This document shows positions 1 to 10,502 of a stretch of 47,611 nt of DNA, piece after piece (within the stretch, counting starts at the first letter, position 1; every line of letters starts with the position of its first letter). The notes beneath the pieces are model-generated. The model ran no database searches. It saw nothing but the letters and a program-made list of their open reading frames with translations, and had not been told where the DNA came from. The translations under genes were made by a program, and so were the position numbers. Origin of the DNA: Chara braunii (lineage: Eukaryota > Streptophyta > Charophyceae > Charales > Characeae); NCBI GenBank assembly GCA_003427395.1, contig BFEA01000513.1, positions 141,180-188,790 of the forward strand, in the 5' to 3' direction.

Positions 1-47
1 CCACCGCACGTGTGCATGTATGTGTCTGTGTGCCTGTGTGTGTCTGT

Positions 48-50
<3 letters not shown>

Positions 51-109
<59 letters not shown>

Positions 110-110
110 G
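51..110. repeat. (CA)n followed by (CG)n microsatellite
   Basis: About 45 bases of CA dinucleotides run directly into about 15 bases of CG. The alternating purine-pyrimidine sequence could adopt Z-DNA. TG-rich sequence precedes it. There is no coding signal. Confidence 0.95.
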
Positions 111-362
111 TACAGGGGATCTTCAAGGGAGCAACATGGAGCAGGACTTGGGGATGGTAAGTTGGTAGGATGATTGCTCGCTAAGGGGCAAGCACTGACC
201 CCCTCGGTGATGATTGCCTACTACAATTTTTCTATTTTTTTGGGGTATGAATGCGGGAATATGTTTCTGATTTCTGAAAGAATAAACAAAGGAGGCAGTC
301 AATCCCCTCATGAGAGGCCAATCAATGCTGTTCTGCCAGGTATATTGTCTCTGATCTTGTCA

Positions 363-526
363 GTGGGACGCTGGACCCGGTTTCCAGCAGGTGATGCTCC
401 CCACCAATAAATTGGAGTCATCTATGAACTGCGGCTTGCTATTGGAGGATGCTCGTATCATCTCCAATAGCAGGTTGCCACAGATGTTTCGGGGGAAAAA
501 AAAAAAAACCCAAAAAAAAAAAGAGA
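363..526 (+). mobile_element. short A-tailed interspersed repeat (GGGACGCTGG family)
   Basis: This copy starts GGGACGCTGGACCCGGTTTC, passes through GCTCCCCACCAATA, and ends in an A-rich tail (496-525). The same start and core recur more than a dozen times in the window on both strands, usually followed by an A-rich run. That is the layout of a SINE or of a 5'-truncated LINE 3' end. No tRNA-like head is visible. The repeat contains a small inverted pair, GCTGG...CCAGC. Reading frames crossing it give the recurring peptide GPGSQ/WKPGPAS, which is only a by-product of the repeat. Confidence 0.75.
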
Positions 527-696
527 AAGGAATGCCCAGAGGATACCTGTTCCCGTCGCTCACTCTGCCTGCGTAGCTTGGTATTGACGAACAACGCTAT
601 CCCAGAGAGAGCACCTCTGGTGCTTCCCAAAGTAGAATAGCAGCCCGTCCTACCTTCCTTCTGTGAAACAACAGGATCAAGCACCGAACCCTCCGC

Positions 697-1140
697 ATTG
701 AGATTTTATTTTCTTTCCTTTCTTTTCTTTTTTCTTTTCTTCCTTTTTTTTTCTTTTCACTTTTTTCCTTTTTTCTTCCCCCCCTTTTTTTTCTTCTTTG
801 TCTTTTCATTTTTTGTCCTCCCGTGTTCGCACTCCCCCACACTTTTGAATTTTGGCGGGGAAAATGGGTTTCACACCTACAATCAAGCGGCTGCTGCAGG
901 GTATTGACGAGCGCACCGCAACGTAGACAGGCTGACCCATGACAAGTATTTTCGCCACGTTGAGTAAGGGCTCGAACCCATGAACAGGTAACCGATACAG
1001 GGGCATGTCGAATACGGGAAGGTTCCTTTCTTTTTCGTCTCTCCTTTTTGCCTGTTCCTTTTTTTTGTCTGTTCCTTTCTTCTTTTTTCTTTCTTTTTTT
1101 TCTTTTTTCGTTTTTCTTCCTCTCTTTTTTAAGCGTTAAG
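697..1140. other. non-genic stretch with two long pyrimidine tracts
   Basis: Two T-rich tracts (about 697-830 and 1030-1130) dominate the stretch. On the minus strand they are A-rich tails lying downstream of tRNA T-arm-like sequences. The frames here encode only Phe/Ser-rich low-complexity peptides and I do not regard them as genes. Confidence 0.7.
955..1010 (-). other. tRNA-like fragment (B-box/T-arm only)
   Basis: On the minus strand the sequence reads CATGGGTTCGAGCCC, a perfect Pol III B-box with T-arm symmetry. No convincing D-arm or acceptor stem surrounds it, so it is not a tRNA gene. An A-rich tract follows about 130 bases downstream on that strand, as expected for a decayed tRNA-derived SINE. 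Confidence 0.4.
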
Positions 1141-1190
1141 AGTCAGTGGGCCGCTGACTGCCAGCCTCGAACCACTACCCTACTGAGGAA
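1140..1190 (-). other. tRNA-like fragment followed by A-rich tail
   Basis: On the minus strand CTCAGTAGGGTAGTGGTTCG resembles compressed D-arm and T-arm motifs, and the A-rich tract (the 1030-1130 region) follows directly. It is too short and unpaired to be a tRNA. A degraded tRNA-derived retroposon is the best reading. Confidence 0.3.
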
Positions 1191-1469
1191 CAACAGATTT
1201 TGGGGAAGCAGCAGGCACATGGACAGAGAGGTTTGGATGTACAAAGTACAAAAACAAGGAGAAAGTGCACAACCAGCAGGAGCAGCCTCAATTGAGGTTG
1301 AGCTACAGGGGACTTTCAGCACGTTGTGGAACAACGACAGGAGCAACAACGACAGGAGCAACAACCGGTGTTCCCCGGAGGATATAACTGGGAACGGGCA
1401 CTGTAGCAAGCCATCATCGTATCCTATTTCGAGCCTACGGTCGGAGGTGACTTACTCAATCGGACTATC

Positions 1470-1515
1470 GGGATTTCGGAGAGCGCTACGCCGGGATTTC
1501 GGAGAGCGCTACGCA
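1470..1515. repeat. two perfect 23-bp tandem units
   Basis: GGGATTTCGGAGAGCGCTAC plus three bases is repeated head to tail (1470-1492, 1493-1515). Just upstream a 15-bp motif, GACAGGAGCAACAAC, is also duplicated (1336-1366). The surrounding 1190-2000 holds no recognisable gene. Confidence 0.8.
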
Positions 1516-2001
1516 GCGGCGGACCGGCGGCATGGATTTCTTCGTGGACTAGAACCTCGTCGATGACACGATGGAGCCAGAAGAACTGGCATAGTCTGCA
1601 CTCCACACCAGTATTTGCGTCAGGTGCATATGATTAGCACCAGTGCATAGCAGCCGGTTGCACCCAGCAAGTGTTAGGTCTCACGCGACCATCGTGCAGC
1701 TCGCGAGCATGGCAAACGACACCAAAACTGAGGCTCGTGAGACAGGCAAGAGCAGCCACTTGCGCCTTCCTCATGTTCCCCGCGCTGCTTGCATGCATAG
1801 CGCTACTTAGCTTTATTGCAGCCCTTCTGCCCCTGCTGACCACTCTTCTTTCACATCCTCCCCTCTTCTCTCCCCTTGCCCCCTCCCCCACTTGGTCATT
1901 ACCCTCATGAAACACCAGCAGCAAAAAGCTCTGCCATGGCTCGTCCAAGGGTCCATCGGCCCTCATGCCGGTGACCCCTTCCCCACGCGCGCCCCCTCCA
2001 C

Positions 2002-2039
2002 CTGTCTCTTATACACATCTAGATGTGTATAAGAGACAG
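2002..2039. other. Nextera mate-pair junction adapter (artefact)
   Basis: CTGTCTCTTATACACATCT is followed at once by its exact reverse complement AGATGTGTATAAGAGACAG. This is the 38-bp circularisation junction of two Tn5 mosaic-end adapters used in Illumina mate-pair libraries. The bases on either side were joined in the laboratory and may not be neighbours in the genome. Confidence 0.97.
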
Positions 2040-2182
2040 GCCCGCCTCAATGCTCCTCACCAGTGGCTAATCCCATTGTGCACAAGACCTTGCTCACCTT
2101 TTTTGGCGCTTCTACGCTTTCCTTAGCGCTACTGCCTAATGCACTCCTCAGCAGGGTTGTAACGGGATCTTCTAGCCGCATG

Positions 2183-2335
2183 TTTTTATTTTATTTTATT
2201 TTATTTTATTTTATTTTATTTTATTTTATTTTATTTTATTTTATTTTATTTTATTTTATTTAATGGAAACAAGGCTCCAATCTATTCGTGGGGAGCAGCA
2301 CGTGCTGGGAACCGGGCCCAGCGTCCCATATGGAA
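2183..2335 (-). mobile_element. short A-tailed repeat (GGGACGCTGG family), minus strand, with (TTTTA)n tail
   Basis: Read on the minus strand, the family start (ATGGGACGCTGGGCCCGGTT) lies near 2330 and the element runs to an (AAAAT)n tail of about 78 bases (2185-2262). The pentanucleotide tail probably grew by slippage from an original poly(A). The sequence upstream on the minus strand (2336-2400) matches that upstream of the 14.2-kb copy, so the two loci share more than the short core. Confidence 0.75.
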
Positions 2336-2339
2336 AATT

Positions 2340-2908
2340 ACATTGAATTTGAAAATTTCAGATACTGGGGCCGTTACCCGGCTTTGGCTAAGAAAAAAAT
2401 CGAGCTACTCAGAAGAATACGACAAACTTCAGAATTGGACAAAATTCGGAAACCGACTCAGGAGCCCCCCATCAATCCTCTTTACCTCTCTCCGGCAAGA
2501 CTTACTGCAACAGAGCCACCATCTCCGTTGCTGCTGTACCCTATTTCCATCCTACCAGCTAGCCCCCGCACTAGTAGGATGCTCGATATCCCACCATCTA
2601 CTTCTCCCACTCACCTAAAAGACTCACACCCACCAATCCACCCCCTGTACCCCACTCCGGCAAGCCTTACTGCAGCAGCGCCACCATCTCCGCTGCTGCT
2701 GTACCCTACTCCTGTCCTGCCAGCTAGCCCTCTTGCGAGTAGGACTCGTAATATCCCACCTTCTCCTTCTCCCACTCACCTCAGTCTCTTAAGAAAACGT
2801 CTGAGCAGTACGGAAAACATAGAAATAGACCTCCTAGGTCCTACAAATGCTAAACAACCCCTTGAAATCCCTAACAAACCCTTCCAAAGCACTCCAACAC
2901 TGGTGTAG
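2340..2908 (+). repeat. proline-rich open frame built on a ~163-bp tandem duplication
   Basis: An open frame begins inside the short repeat at 2288 and continues to 2908. Its middle consists of two diverged units (about 2472-2633 and 2635-2790). Each encodes a segment of the type PLYxxPAxLTAxxPPSPLLLYP followed by LPASP and a THL ending. The duplicated frame has stayed open through both units, but the composition is low-complexity Pro/Ser/Leu, and I recognise no domain or promoter. It is more likely a satellite-like repeat than a gene. Confidence 0.5.
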
Positions 2909-2909
2909 G

Positions 2910-3480
2910 AATTTCTTTTCTTTTCTCAGTTCCTTGTTGGTTGCTCGTCGACTTGAGTTCAACAATTAAATTTTGGTAATCTCGTATCTTCTGAAAATGA
3001 CTTTCCGAGACTATGGGCGTAGTTGCACTACTCGCCATCCGTCACATTTCGTGGTGGATGCGTGGAGAGTGGAAAAAATGAGAATCGTGTCGAACTCGAG
3101 GCCTGGCTGCACTTGCACTTACTCGCCACTAGATTTCTTCTAAAGAAAAGTTAAAACTTTTTTGTCTACCTGATGTCGACTCGTAAAGCCCTGCACTCTC
3201 CAGAAACCGCCGTGCACAGGCAGGGAAATCGAATTCACTCTCCACAGCTTGTGTGGACGGTGTTGCGAGCTGTCTGACACATTTTGCATTCGCCAAGTTT
3301 GGCGAGTGAGTGCAACCAGGCGCCTACTCGCCAAACTTCCCCTATGGAGGGTAGTGCAACTAGGCCCTATGTGAATTGTGTGTGTAAATTGCTTTGTCAT
3401 GCTCTGATCTGGTCTTGTGTGATCTCTAGTTTTTGAAGTCCATGGCATACGATAGATTTCGATATTGCCTTGCTAGCGAC
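2910..3480. other. no gene seen
   Basis: Mixed unique-looking sequence. Frames are short on both strands. CGCCAAACTT/AAGTTTGGCGAG occurs as an inverted pair near 3292-3340. Nothing else stands out. Confidence 0.5.
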
Positions 3481-4490
3481 TGAACCGTGTTATGGGTATT
3501 TGCGATTGCTTACTGCTGTGGGTTTGTAACCCGCACTCCGTGAATTCGCAATCGATGTAACAAGCAATTATTTTTTCTCTTTTTTTCTTCTTCTTCTGTT
3601 TTTTCTTTTTTCACTTTTTTACTTTTCTGAATCCGGTTCGTTCCTTGCTATGTTTGTCTATTGCATGATAAGGTATGGAGATTTGTGTCCTTCACAACTC
3701 CGTGAACTACGGTTGACGGGACAAGCAACTTCCTTCTTATTTCATTATGACTTCTCGGACTGAGTTTGCTCTGCATCTTTTGCGTAGGATCTCACAACTA
3801 TCAACATGGCGCTCTCATAAATCGAAACTGCTGAAATGATATGCGTCTCTACGATCTGTAGGCTGCCGTACTAATCTCGTTATCTGATAATACCTATTTC
3901 CGAACTCATAAAAAAAATAATAAAAAATAAAAATAAAGAGCTGTGATAAATCCAACAGCCTTAGTTGAGGAAAACGACGCGACAACCCACTGTACCGGTA
4001 ATTCCCCGAGATATGGGAGAATCAGTCCCCTGGGTATTTGCGTACGTTGCCCTGCTCTTATGATTGTTTGGCTGGCAATGTATCTCAAGTACTTGTCTTA
4101 CGGTGGACTTTGGGTTTTTCCTTTTTACTTCATATCTATAGCTTATTGGGGCACGGCCCGCACGGGTGATTGCGGGGGTCAGGCTGCTACAAGGGATTGT
4201 TAGAACCCCGTGAAGTACGATTGCTGTAACGGGAAACAGTCATAATCTCATCTTGGATGACACAAGTGGGATTTGGAATAGTTCCTCGCTATAGCATGAC
4301 GAAGGTTGTTTGTTTATTCCTGATAGCGTGCTGTTATGGGTTATGGGTGTGTAATCTGAACCACGTGAATATGATTGATGTGACGCGCAGCCTGGGAATC
4401 TGCTCTGCATCGTTTGCATGAGATTTTTACGAAAAATTGGTTCGCCTCAGGGGATGTGCGCCTCTATGATCTTGAAGAGGACATAAACCT
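3480..4490. repeat. diverged direct duplication with a recurring ~45-bp motif
   Basis: A motif of the form TAACCC..ACTCCGTGAA..ACGATTG..GTAAC..GCAA recurs at about 3524, 3685, 4196 and 4348. The segment CTCTGCATC(T/G)TTTGC...CTCTA(C/T)GATCT occurs at 3769-3860 and again at 4401-4475. The stretch therefore looks like an old duplication of a ~600-bp block that itself contained a doubled motif. No gene is visible. Confidence 0.55.
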
Positions 4491-4529
4491 TCTCGATCCT
4501 TTGTAACCCGCTGGTCCATCCAGTCCCCT

Positions 4530-4532
<3 letters not shown>

Positions 4533-4602
<70 letters not shown>
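4533..4602. repeat. (CT)n microsatellite
   Basis: About 35 uninterrupted CT dinucleotides. The Arg-Glu frame on the minus strand is an artefact of this repeat. No gene is seen in 4490-5100. Confidence 0.95.
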
Positions 4603-4605
<3 letters not shown>

Positions 4606-5115
4606 ATTCGCAAGATGAGTGGACAAGCTCTATCCTACTGCCCAACCCCTCACCCCCCTAGAATTCAACTATGATTTCTACCACGCCATGATTAACACTT
4701 TCTGTTGTCTTCCCCCCGATCTCCCCGAGAGCATATCTATTTGTTGATGATGCCCACTCCGACAAGGAATTGAATCTCAAGCGACTATTGGCGACCTTGG
4801 GTGGACGAACACTAGGTCCAATGTTATGCAATGATGAACAACAACTTCTTTTCATGGAACGCGATAGTACTCAGAAACTCGAGTAGATGCCGTTTTTTGC
4901 CGCAACAGTTGAGATCTACCATACTTGAGAAAGCTACCTAGGCTAGAGGTGTGCCGATGACGTGTCATTGGAGATTGTACCTGGCATAGTGTGGCTTGCC
5001 ATGGGGTGCCTATGTGCACACAACAAAACACCCACACACCCACACACCCGAAACACACACATGCGCGCACACATGTGTTTATATGCGTGCTTGTGTGTTT
5101 GCGCGAGTGCACAGT

Positions 5116-5118
<3 letters not shown>

Positions 5119-5170
<52 letters not shown>
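5119..5170. repeat. (TG)n microsatellite
   Basis: About 26 TG dinucleotides, preceded by CA-rich sequence from 5030. The Cys-Val frames across it are repeat artefacts. Confidence 0.95.
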
Positions 5171-5173
<3 letters not shown>

Positions 5174-5227
5174 GGATGTGGGGCAACACCCTGCATAGAA
5201 ATACGATGTAAAACAACCTTCCCCCCC

Positions 5228-5290
5228 ATTTTTTTTTTAGGTCCAGGGTGTAGTAGAGGGTGGTGGCCAGGCCTCAAAATAAAAACTATG
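5228..5290 (-). mobile_element. 3' end fragment of the 6-kb/18-kb A-tailed repeat family
   Basis: A T-tract followed by AGGTCCAGGGTGTAGTAGAG matches the poly(A)-proximal end of the element at 5899-6940 (GTCCAGGGTGTTGTAGAGG). On the minus strand it is the last ~40 bases of that family plus its A-tail. Confidence 0.6.
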
Positions 5291-5435
5291 GGGTTGTAGA
5301 TCTCAAAAAGATCTACAACCCTCTATTTGTTTTTGTTCTTTTGCGTATTTTTGTTCTTGCAAAAACAATGTCTGTGAAAAAAAAAGAAAAACCCACTCTT
5401 TTCATCGTTGTTTTTTGTTTTTTTTCTTTATTTTT

Positions 5436-5819
5436 AGGGAATAATTTGCAAAATACCCCCATAAGTTGAGATACATGCCAAAGTGCCCCTGAAAGATGTG
5501 CGTAGAGTGGAATGCCCCTCTGATAATTTATTTTTTTTGTGAAATACCCCTAGCATTGGTTGGACCCCCATCTTTGCAGTATACCCCTCCTGGGTAGCAT
5601 CCAACTTTGCAAAATGCCCCCGTACTTACCAACTTTTCCTAGATGCTATTGCAAATGGCCAAGGCCCAAACGGGGAGGTCCAGATTGCAAAGTTGCACAC
5701 CTGCCTGACAGGGGCACAACACAAAGATTTCGGCCCGAAAGGGCATTCTGATCTACCCACATCTTTCGGGGGCACTTTGGCATATATCTCAACTTATGGG
5801 GGTATTTTGCAAATTATCC
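5436..5819. mobile_element. Mutator-type MITE with ~62-bp terminal inverted repeats
   Basis: The left end (from 5437: GGAATAATTTGCAAAATACC...) and the reverse complement of the right end (GGATAATTTGCAAAATACCC...) match over about 62 bases with only a few differences. The match extends through AAGTTGAGATA and CCAAAGTGCCCC to AAAGATGTG. Both sides carry TTTATTTTT (5427-5435 and 5820-5828), a 9-bp target duplication of the length typical of Mutator-like elements, although the sequence is low-complexity. No transposase is present. The interior repeats a GCAAAATRCCCC-like motif several times, which could be binding sites for a transposase supplied elsewhere. Confidence 0.85.
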
Positions 5820-6549
5820 TTTATTTTTTTATTTTTTATTTTTTAAAAATATTTAAATTTCAAAAAATGAAATTAAATAAATGAGTTTGTAGATATCTTT
5901 TTTTTTTTTTTGAAAAAGTCCAGGGTGTTGTAGAGGCCAGTCAGTGTGTGCACAGTGATCAGCTGGAACTGTGAGCCGCGGGTGTCCTGGCATATGAGAC
6001 CACCTCCCAACCCATCCTCACGTCGATACTCCTAGCGCACCCCCTATCCCACTATTCTACCTCAGTGTGACCAGCACTCAGGAGCATTGCCCTACCAATG
6101 GGCAGGCAACATGGACCGAACAGCAGTGATAGGCACCACGGCTGATAGATTGCCCAGCCCTGGTGGAAGCGGAATCGGACGAACCTTGTCGAACGGGAAC
6201 TTCGGACGCCAGGCCCAGACAATGAACTACAGGCCCCATATATATATAGCCACCGGACAGTTCTATCCGAATGTCAGTAGGAAGTGCACCCAATGGCACC
6301 CTATCCAACCTACCTGAATCTACTGCAGGCACTAGACCCCACCAGTGACTAGCTCCCCAGCCTGTTTTTTTTTTTTTTTGTGTGTATATTCTGTGAATCT
6401 GCTTAGACAGTATCATATGTGGAAACTTGTGTATGTAACCTGTAAGGGATGTATAATTTGCAAGCTATGTGTGTATGCCCGAAAGCTATGTGTACTCTGT
6501 GAATCATGTATCGAGGAGAGAAAAGGGCCAGCTGGACAAGGATCCCCCC

Positions 6550-6640
6550 CAAGGACCGAACTAAGCTTGCACCCGTGACCTTGTAACATGTAATCCAAGA
6601 CTCTACCGTATGAGCAACCACCGGAAATGGAATGATCGTG
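6550..6640 (-). other. tRNA-like sequence (degenerate)
   Basis: The minus strand reads GGTTGCTCATACGGTAGAGTC, like a tRNA D-arm (A-box), then ACAAGGTCACGGGTGCAAGC, like a variable loop plus T-arm (B-box). The acceptor arms do not pair and the anticodon arm is irregular, so a functional tRNA is unlikely. Confidence 0.45.
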
Positions 6641-6854
6641 TGATATGCTGGACTGGCTGGGGAGAACATCCGAACACCCGGGACCACCACCCCAAGCAAA
6701 CCCTGTGAAACCCACAACCAACATACAACACCGTGGGCTACCCTTGGCCCTTGGGTGGTGCGCAGGCAGTGTATGTAATAGTACCATGCGTCAGCCCAAG
6801 GGATGTGTGTCCAGCCGTGCGTCAATCTAACGCCCTGCCGGTGTCCATGCGCAA

Positions 6855-6935
6855 GGCTGCAGGGTTTTGAACGCGCAACCTTATACGACAATGTGCATTT
6901 CCAACCGGTGCTCTAACCACTGAGCTACAAGATCC
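6855..6935 (-). other. tRNA-like sequence (degenerate)
   Basis: The minus strand gives GTAGCTCAGTGGTTAGAGCA, an almost perfect tRNA A-box/D-arm. About 45 bases later it gives GCGCGTTCAAAACCCTGC, a weak T-arm. The acceptor stem (GGATCTT) has no partner downstream. It is probably the Pol III promoter of a tRNA-derived retroposon or a tRNA pseudogene. Confidence 0.5.
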
Positions 6936-7194
6936 ACAACACTATATTCTTTCGTTTTATTTTTTACTTCTTACTTCTTGCCCACGAAACAAATCTTCGC
7001 GGGCCGTGGTGAATTGCGATAAAATGGCGGTTCACCACCGTTTTGCCCCATTTTCAACGCGCGTTGAAAGATTCAGCGTGCGATCAATGTTGTTCCCGCA
7101 CAGAATCCATTTCCAGACACTCAGGCCTGAACCACATGAATTACATTGCTTGTCCCAATATCTGATAAGGTTGATCTGGAACGAAATTGGCTAC

Positions 7195-7296
7195 GACAGA
7201 GGGTCTATCTCGCACACTTTATTCCACCCTACCATAGAATACAAAACCCGGCAACTTAACAGACGGTCTATATCACACTTCTTTCCACCCTACCAT
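7195..7296. repeat. ~62-bp imperfect tandem duplication
   Basis: ACAGAGGGTCTATCTCGCACACT...TTCCACCCTACCATAG (7196-7236) recurs as ACAGACGGTCTATATCACAC...TTCCACCCTACCATAG (7259-7296). It directly precedes the open LINE segment. Confidence 0.75.
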
Positions 7297-7297
7297 A

Positions 7298-9665
7298 GTG
7301 GACCCTGAAAGAGAGAGTGAGGCCATGATTTTCAAAGTGCTGACCAGACTCCTCGTTGGAAATGACATCCCATGGCCCCCCCTAGCCTGTGCGCACATAG
7401 CCGGTCTTGCACCTGAATCTGAGCCTCCCAATCGGGTGCACCCTCTTCAATGGTTGACCAATAGCCACTGGACAATCCCAGGCCCCCGCCGGCACAGGCA
7501 TGCAACAGATGTGGCGATGGCCACCAGGCAGGACATCCCCCTGGACCCCCTTTGGCCATACATGCAAAAGCTGTGGAGAAAACGAGGTCCTAAACAGAAG
7601 CGCCCACCCAACAGATGTCACTCCATATGGAGACAGCCGCCGTTTGGCAACCCATTTATCCTGGACGAAGCTGGCAACCCATTTATGCTCACAACTAACT
7701 CTCCCTGGCTCTCCTGGGTTAACAAAGGAATCTACACGGTGGGTGACCTCTGGGACTCGATTGAGCAGAAGTGGGCCACACCGCAGCAGCTGCAGGCTAA
7801 GTTGAAGTACGTAAAGAGTGTGGCCGAAAAGGCCCGCCAAATAACAGAAGCCCTTCCTCTGGCCTGGTGGCAAATCCTCAAAACTGGCCTGACTATTCAA
7901 CTGCAAGACTGGGTGGTCAAGTACGCTGACCTGCCCGGTCCGACCACCGTCTACAAGGTGCACAACACTGATGGCGGGAAGTGCACATTGGAAGCTTTCG
8001 TCCCGCACACTCCAGGAGTACGGTTCTCTCAACTAGCCCGGAATGAAGATATGGGTACCACAAAATTGTGGGTAGGGCTGATGATTGTGAGAGTGGTGGG
8101 TGACAACGACAATGGCTACCGTGTATACAAACCCACCGGAATGGACGGGACATCAATCCATGCACATTTGAGACTATACTGTTAAAGGGGGATAAAGAGC
8201 ATCTCGCCCGCAACAGCAGATTGGACATACAATTGCACACAGATGGGGGCGTGATTCACTGGTGAATCCACAGCTGCTTAGCAGCCTCCCCTGGGATAAG
8301 TACTTCAAAATAATGCCCACAAGCCTGAGGTCCCTGCAGTTGCAAATCCTACATCGGTGTCTTCCCAACCCCGATTGGCTCGTCTCAAGAACTAACCTCG
8401 AACAGAAAGGCCTGCTGTCCCCCATCTGCACCTATTGTGGCAGGGCAACACAGCCGGCCAGGGCGACACTCGAGCAATGCCTGTTGGCATGCCCGATGGC
8501 TGCCCAAATATGGAGGTGCTGGGATGGAGCGTTCCATTCACTCACGGACATCCATATCCCGCGGGACCTGGGCCTCATCCTACTTGGCAAAAATCAACAC
8601 CTGCTAGCGCAATGGACACCGTTTGTCACTAACCTCTTCTCGTACATGAGGCTACACGTGCTCATGCAAGCCTGGAGAGCCAGGTGCTCTTTTGAGAGAA
8701 AAGACCATCAGTTCGGTCTGCAGCAAGCACAACAAGCGATCGAGAAAGAGATCAGGTCCACTACACAAAGGGCCTGGAAGGCTATGAAACAGGATTATCA
8801 TGATGAGAGAGACCCCGTTCTCAGGGAGGCTTTGCGAGAGTCTTACTGCCAGATCTGGCCGGATCTGCACAAAGCCTTCTCTGAACTACTAGATGACCTA
8901 AATATACAATGGAAAAACTGGAGAGCGAATGAGCCCTCATGGCAAAGGAGACCCCTGGATGACTTTGCAGTCCCATACCTTCCAACCAACTTTTTGCTGA
9001 TCCCTCAGAACTCCGGTTGTACAATGGCCCCTGCCCCTGTCCTGCAGTGAACCCCCCCCTCCCTCCTATATTCCTTGCCATCAGTGCCCGCCTCCCTTCC
9101 GCGCTACCCCTGGCGTCCTCCCTCTTCCCCTCTTCACCCCCCCCGGTCCTCTTATCCTTTATCCATTGCCACCCGGCCATCTCTTTCGCAGCTGCTGACG
9201 ATGGGGACAACAGAACGCCTTGATGCCACTGTGAAGAGACGCAGACAGAAACAAGTATGGACATCCTGGAAACAGCAGCCAAGACATGTCTGAAGAAGCC
9301 CGGAGTACGAGTGTGACCTGTACCCAACATGAGGGAAGACAGCAGATGATCATGACATACTGCAATGCCGCCACGGGAGGAGGAGGACAGGGGAAGCAGG
9401 TTAAAACACCTGTCGCCAGAGCGGACAGACACAAGGGAATGGCCCCGAAAGGAAATACTCGAATATAAGGGCGTGGTGCTCTTACTTGCTTTTACTAACC
9501 TTCCATGACCTACACTCAACTTCGGCCCAATGTGCTGCACAACACGCCACCTGTTTTGCCTTCATAAAAGCAATCTGCATATCATACTTCTTGGCCCAGT
9601 GCAATAAGTCTGTAAAGGGACGCTGGATCCGGCTTTCAGCAGGGGTATTCCCCAGCCAATGGAGC
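7298..9665 (+). pseudogene. 5'-truncated L1-type LINE, ORF2 C-terminal region and 3' UTR
   Basis: Two open frames (7298-8185 and 8262-9050) match the C-terminal third of ORF2 in the large LINE at 26-32 kb. Shared segments include SPWLSWVNKGI, a segment around LPLAWWQILK, and the block LQILHRCLP..W..LEQKGL, which precedes a CxxC zinc-knuckle start (CTYC). The endonuclease and RT domains are missing, as expected after incomplete reverse transcription. The frame breaks between 8185 and 8262. In the knuckle, the position that is usually His reads Gln (LEQCLLACP), while CxxC and the last Cys are kept. The 3' UTR ends near 9616 with a degenerate GGGACGCTGGATCC tail block, at a spacing similar to the complete copy. 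Confidence 0.8.
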
Positions 9666-10333
9666 GGAGCCACCCAACAAAGTGACAGTGGAGGGGATGC
9701 CTGCTCATTTCGGCATCCCCCCCCCACCCCTCGTTCAGGCTCTTTTGCAAGGTGTGTGTTACAGAGACATTAGACCCGAGAGGGGTTGTACTAATGGCCA
9801 TTGGCCCAACGAACACTGTGCAGGCGAGGTGTTCGCGGGACCTGTTTTCCAGCAGATGCTGCTTCCCACCAAGCAAGCATATGCTCTGAGAAAGGGAAAG
9901 GTTTTAGCGGTCTGAAATATCTTTCAGGTGTGGGTCAGGTATAGGTGAATAATGGGGGGCAACTAGAACTGCTGTGTGAGCAGACACACACACCACACAT
10001 AGCAGGGCTCCTCTCTAAGGGCTATTATTGCGGCAAACACAGGATTTGAAGAGGGTACAAAGTGTAACGGGTACAAAGGGTTTCAGAAACAGGGGGTCAG
10101 AATAAGGGGGGTTGCAAACTCCAAGGATTGGAGTTCTGCCACTGGCAGTAGGAGGACCGTAGATATTAAAGCATGGTGGACACCATCCTGGGTGTGGCTA
10201 GGCCAGTGGGAAGTAGGAGCTCAACAAACTGGAAGGGTAACATATGCAGCCCCGAGGGAAAGAAGGATGCTCTGAAGCAAGAACTCTAATGGCCATAAGC
10301 CCATTAGACACGGTGCCACAAAGATGTATCCAA
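9666..10333. other. no gene seen; one degenerate short-repeat copy
   Basis: GGGACCTGTTTTCCAGCAGA (9838) is a worn copy of the GGGACGCTGG family without an A-tail. The rest (C-run at 9718-9727, GT/CA patches) shows no coding signal. Confidence 0.5.
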
Positions 10334-10502
10334 TGGGACGCTGGGCCCGATTTCCAGCTGGTGTTGCTCCCCACCAAGAGATGGAGCCTCCCCGACGGTG
10401 CTAGAGGTGTCTTCTCTTATCAGCACATCTAGCATCTGATCGGGTTGTTCTCTAAAAAAATAAATAAAAATAAAAATAAAAAAATAAAAATAAAAATAAA
10501 AG
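10334..10502 (+). mobile_element. short A-tailed repeat (GGGACGCTGG family)
   Basis: Complete-looking copy: GGGACGCTGGGCCCGATTTC, CCACCAAGAGATGGAGCCTC, a GGTGCTAGAGGTGTCT block, then an (AAAAT)n-like tail (10456-10501). The preceding GATGTATCCAATGGGACGC is shared with the composite copies at 24.4 and 37.5 kb. Confidence 0.8.

Larger units (their letters stand above)
5899..6940 (-). mobile_element. A-tailed repeat with tRNA-like head (family shared with 18.15-18.84 kb)
   Basis: On the minus strand this runs from tRNA-like sequence near 6935 down to an A-tract (T-run 5899-5917). About 560 bases of it (5920-6500) match 18145-18750 in the opposite orientation. The match includes GGGGAGCTAGTCACTGGTGG and the block around GAACGGGAACTTCGGACGCC. 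The end GGCC...TACAACACCCTGGAC before the A-tail is also found at 5230-5290. It carries no coding frame. The layout of a Pol III-like head, a body and a poly(A) tail suggests a non-autonomous retroposon. The exact 5' boundary is uncertain. Confidence 0.6.

Noticed and set aside
1048-1566. 172-residue plus-strand frame
   Set aside because: Begins in a T-rich tract and crosses short tandem repeats; no domain or natural composition.
4427-4645. Arg-Glu repeat protein
   Set aside because: Translation of a (CT)n microsatellite.
6855-6935. Functional tRNA gene
   Set aside because: The acceptor stem does not pair and the anticodon arm is irregular, although the D-arm is excellent.
7382-8032. 216-residue minus-strand frame
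   Set aside because: Antisense shadow of the LINE ORF2 segment; no domain.
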